A DNA stretch of 64,000 nt, taken from NCBI GenBank assembly GCA_963666295.1, contig OY762707.1, positions 434,001 through 498,000 on the forward strand, in the 5' to 3' direction. The position numbers and the translations under genes are program-made. Positions 61,439-64,000 of the stretch are shown here, one piece after another. The stretch comes from QZKY01 sp963666295. Lineage in GTDB: Bacteria; Pseudomonadota; Gammaproteobacteria; Burkholderiales; Burkholderiaceae_D. Position 1 is the first letter of the stretch. Every line of letters begins with the position of its first letter. The notes under the pieces were generated by a model. That model worked only from the letters and a program-made list of their open reading frames with translations, made no database searches and had not been told where the DNA came from.

Positions 61439-62302
61439 ATGGAAAATGAAAAAAAAGTACTGGCCTGTGTCGATCAATCGCGCTTTTCCGAATACGTCGC
61501 CGACTATGCCACTTGGGCCGCACAGCGCATGAGCGCCCCACTGGAAATTTTGCACATTCTCGATCGCGAAATAAAAACGGGCCCAAACGATGATTACAGC
61601 GGTGCCATCGGTTTCAATGCCAAGGAAAACTTGCTGACACGGCTATCAGAACAGGATGAGGCGCGCAGCAAGGCGGCACGCGAACAAGGCCGCATTTTTC
61701 TCAACAATTTGCGAGAGCGCGCTATCGCTGCTGGCACCGAATCCGTAGACATTCGAAAACGCAATGGTGAGTTGGTAGAAACGCTGGTTGAACAGGAAGA
61801 TTGCGTGCGATTGTTTGTCCTTGGTCGGCGCGGCGTATCTGCCGAGAATACACACCGTGATCTGGGGCGCAATATTGAAAGCGTAGTACGCGCACTGAAC
61901 AAACCGATTCTTGCCGTCACCGAGGCATTTCGCGAACCGCGCCGCATCATGATTGCTTTTGACGGTGGCATCGTCACCCGACGCGGCGTCGAAATGGTAG
62001 CAGCAAGCCCGCTCTTTCGCGGCCTTCCCGTTCATCTCCTGATGTCTGGCAAAGAAAGTGCCGAGGCAAGCAAGCAACTTGCGTGGGCTAAAAACACACT
62101 CGAAGCAGCAGGTTTTGAAGCACATGCAGCACTCATACCCGGCGATGCAGAAAACATCATCTCCCAAACCATTAAAACGCAGGCGATTGACATGCTGATT
62201 ATGGGTGCCTATGCCAATTCGCCTTTGCGTCGCCTGTTATTTGGCAGCAAAACAACCGAGTTGCTACGCTCCGTTTCGATTCCAACACTTTTGTTACGCT
62301 AG
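61439..62302 (+). CDS. Universal stress protein, tandem Usp domains
   Basis: This 287-residue cytosolic protein has two Usp folds: KKVLACVDQSRFSEYVA at the start and RRIMIAFDGGIVTRRGVEM for the second, with the signature MGAYANSPLRRLLFGSKTTELLR near the end. It follows the SulP transporter by 13 bases, with GGAAGGA before the ATG, so the two form an operon. It may regulate the transporter or sense its substrate, an inference from pairing only. A strong terminator follows. Confidence 0.92.
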   Translation: MENEKKVLACVDQSRFSEYVADYATWAAQRMSAPLEILHILDREIKTGPNDDYSGAIGFNAKENLLTRLSEQDEARSKAAREQGRIFLNNLRERAIAAGTESVDIRKRNGELVETLVEQEDCVRLFVLGRRGVSAENTHRDLGRNIESVVRALNKPILAVTEAFREPRRIMIAFDGGIVTRRGVEMVAASPLFRGLPVHLLMSGKESAEASKQLAWAKNTLEAAGFEAHAALIPGDAENIISQTIKTQAIDMLIMGAYANSPLRRLLFGSKTTELLRSVSIPTLLLR

Positions 62303-62350
62303 AAACGATCAACCACGTGCGGTAACACAATCAAACGTGCAGGCAAAGAA

Positions 62351-62388
62351 AAACCCAGCCAGACCAAAATCTTAGCTGGGTTTGTTTA
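62351..62388. terminator. Terminator between usp and ssb
   Basis: AAACCCAGC / GCTGGGTTT (62351-62359, 62375-62383) is a perfect 9-bp stem with a 15-base loop and flanking A- and T-rich stretches, placed between convergent genes. Confidence 0.8.
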
Positions 62389-62408
62389 CAAATTAAAAAA
62401 GTTCTGGC

Positions 62409-62873
62409 CTAGAACGGAATATCGTCATCAATGTCTGACAAACCGCCGTCCCCGGCAGGGGCAGGACTGCTTGCTGGCGCTGAACGTGCAGCTGGCGCGC
62501 GGTTGCCGTAATCCCCGCTCGCGGGTTCGCCACTTCCCTGACGATTGCCCAGCATTTGCATCGTATCGGCAATAATTTCCGTTGCGTACCGCTCGACGCC
62601 ATCCCGGTCCGTATATTTGCGCGTGCGAAGTCGGCCTTCAATGTAAACCTGAGAGCCTTTTCTAAGATATTGCCCCATGATTTCTGCCAGCTTGCCGAAG
62701 GCACTGACACGATGCCATTCTGTCGCTTCGCGTTGCTCGCCAGTTGCCTTGTCTTTCCAGCGGTCTGACGTTGCAATCGCAAGGTTCGCTATGGGGTCGC
62801 CGCCAGTGGTGTAGCGTGTCTCCGGGTCACGGCCCAAGTTTCCGACAATAATCACCTTATTAATGGATGCCAT
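62409..62873 (-). CDS. ssb: Single-stranded DNA-binding protein
   Basis: This 154-residue SSB has the OB-fold N terminus ASINKVIIVGNLGRDPE, EWHRVSAFGKLAEIMGQYLRKGSQVYIEGRLRTRKY in the core, a Pro/Ala/Ser-rich linker and the conserved acidic tip DDDIPF that recruits repair and replication proteins. CAGGAG lies before the ATG at 62873; the frame open from 62903 is not supported. No uvrA is seen next to it within the window. Confidence 0.97.
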   Translation of the reverse strand: MASINKVIIVGNLGRDPETRYTTGGDPIANLAIATSDRWKDKATGEQREATEWHRVSAFGKLAEIMGQYLRKGSQVYIEGRLRTRKYTDRDGVERYATEIIADTMQMLGNRQGSGEPASGDYGNRAPAARSAPASSPAPAGDGGLSDIDDDIPF

Positions 62874-62963
62874 AATTTCTCCTGTTTTTATTACCCACGA
62901 CACATGTGACCTAGGGCAGCATATTCTTTAAACGTCGATTATAAATTATCCCAGCCTTGAGCA

Positions 62964-62993
62964 AAGAAAAAAGGCCGGACAACGCCGGCCTTT
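62964..62993 (-). terminator. Terminator after the MBL-fold gene
   Basis: AAAGGCCGG / CCGGCCTTT (62970-62978, 62985-62993) is a 9-bp stem whose minus-strand reading ends in TTTTTTCTTTG. It lies 20 bases beyond the stop codon of the MBL-fold hydrolase. Confidence 0.88.
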
Positions 62994-63012
62994 GTGCAAT
63001 CATTTATCCGGA

Positions 63013-63993
63013 TCAAGCCGCAACAAAGCGCACAATGTCGCCATCGTCAATACGCCCAAGCCGCCCTTGCGCCTCGAGATAGTTCAAGTGTGCAATGGTT
63101 TCACTCATGGCGAACATCGACTGGTGTGTATCCGTCACGTCGCGGTCAAACAGGAAAGGCAACAATTCACAGGCTGTCTTCGGTGTCGGCGCAGCCGCCA
63201 ACAGCACATCACAACGATTGCGGTGATGCTCTTCCAGTTGATCCACACGCGCATTGATGCCACGAAACGGGCGTCCATGCGAAGGAAGTACCAGCGTATC
63301 CTCCGGCAGTGCGCGATAGCGCTGCAATGAATCCAGAAAGTATTGCAACGGATTCCCCATCGGGTTGGCAGCAATCACCGGGATATTGGTCGAAATGCTT
63401 GGCAATAGCATGTCACCGGAAATCAGCACTTTCAGCGATTCGCAATACAGCGACATGTGCTCCATCGCATGGCCGTAGCCCACAATCACGCGCCAGTCAT
63501 GATCGCCCACCTTGAACACCTGATTATCAAACAGGCGATGATAAGTCTGCGGAATAATCGGAAAACCCAGACGATACACGTTCGAGCGCAATTTCAATGC
63601 TTCCAGACGTTTGCGATCCAGCCCGTGATAGCGAAACATTTCAATCATCGCAGCAACGGAATAGTTGCCGGCTTCTTCCGCAAAACATAGTGCGCCGGTA
63701 AATTCGCCCTGCGTCGTCCACAATTGCGCGCCCGTTTTTTGCTCCAGCCAACCGGCCAGTCCGATGTGGTCGGGGTGATAGTGCGTCACAATCTGGCGTG
63801 TCAAAGGGTATTTTGGCAACAGCCCCTCCCACACCTCCTTGATCGGCTCCGTGGTCAGGCCGGTATCCACATTTGCCCAGCCATCGCCATCAGCAAGCAA
63901 CCAGAGATTGACGTGATTCAGCGCAAAGGGGAGCGGCATGCGCAACCACTTAACGCCCGGCGCAACATCCATCGCCTCAGCCACTTCCGGCAT
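63013..63993 (-). CDS. MBL-fold metallo-hydrolase
   Basis: This 326-residue protein has the metallo-beta-lactamase metal motif THYHPDHIG, further ligand histidine in VGYGHAMEH, the aspartate in LISGDMLLPS and a late histidine in LPSHGRPF. The C-terminal helical region resembles the glyoxalase II-like/RNase-Z-type hydrolases often annotated in this family; the substrate is unknown. The ATG at 63993 is near the window edge, so a longer start beyond the edge cannot be excluded. Confidence 0.88.
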   Translation of the reverse strand: MPEVAEAMDVAPGVKWLRMPLPFALNHVNLWLLADGDGWANVDTGLTTEPIKEVWEGLLPKYPLTRQIVTHYHPDHIGLAGWLEQKTGAQLWTTQGEFTGALCFAEEAGNYSVAAMIEMFRYHGLDRKRLEALKLRSNVYRLGFPIIPQTYHRLFDNQVFKVGDHDWRVIVGYGHAMEHMSLYCESLKVLISGDMLLPSISTNIPVIAANPMGNPLQYFLDSLQRYRALPEDTLVLPSHGRPFRGINARVDQLEEHHRNRCDVLLAAAPTPKTACELLPFLFDRDVTDTHQSMFAMSETIAHLNYLEAQGRLGRIDDGDIVRFVAA

Positions 63994-64000
63994 ATTTCGA

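Noticed and set aside
1..64000. CRISPR arrays, prophage, transposases, rRNA
   Set aside because: No regular direct-repeat array, integrase, transposase, phage structural gene or rRNA segment was recognised on either strand.

Overview
The window looks like a chromosomal segment of a betaproteobacterium in the Burkholderiales, most likely Oxalobacteraceae and possibly Oxalobacter-like. The basis is gene order (trxA-rho-rpmE2 followed by a membrane glycosyltransferase; pgk-fba-pur-sua5; accA-tilS-lysC), protein sequence character, moderate base composition by eye, and a sodium-pump decarboxylase operon of the kind found in anaerobes. This is inferred from remembered family and synteny patterns, not from a search. 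Almost all of it is core genome. I see no phage, insertion sequence, CRISPR array or rRNA. There is one tRNA gene.

Layout, left: positions 1-6800 carry a partial gene end, trxA, rho, rpmE2, a membrane glycosyltransferase, a PfkB kinase, thpR and tcdA. Positions 7200-9800 carry cfa, msrA and a universal stress protein. A long leftward block (9900-26200) holds sua5, purC, purE, fba, pgk, ilvE, yaaA, an orphan ParA, a nitronate monooxygenase-like flavoprotein, a tandem Usp, lysC, tilS, accA, an AlkA-type glycosylase and cysS. A single rightward PIN-domain gene interrupts it.

Middle: 26400-29600 runs rightward (two cyclophilins, lpxH, a Sel1-repeat protein). Positions 29700-37430 run leftward (alpha/beta hydrolase, a chemotaxis receptor with an unusual C-terminal Cache domain, PPK2, cysE, rlmB, rnr). 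Then come tRNA-Leu(CAG), a structured candidate small RNA with its own terminator, and the operon oadG-oadA-oadB. Next are rtcB, a small membrane protein and a periplasmic rhodanese, followed by a leftward run of cysK, greB, a DUF389 protein, ytoQ, infA and a proQ-like gene.

Right: several signalling modules are concentrated at 48600-59700. A PhnD-type binding protein is translationally coupled to a Cache-GGDEF-EAL protein. A TetR-HlyD-ABC efflux operon has a clear palindromic operator. Divergent to it is a complete siaABCD-type partner-switching and c-di-GMP operon whose phosphatase is soluble and carries CBS-like repeats instead of a membrane sensor. The window closes with a SulP anion transporter paired with a tandem Usp, then ssb and an MBL-fold hydrolase.

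The most distinctive observations are the inverted-topology chemotaxis receptor, the divergent sodium-pump decarboxylase with an exported N-terminal extension on its beta subunit, the candidate small RNA before it, and the modified Sia module.
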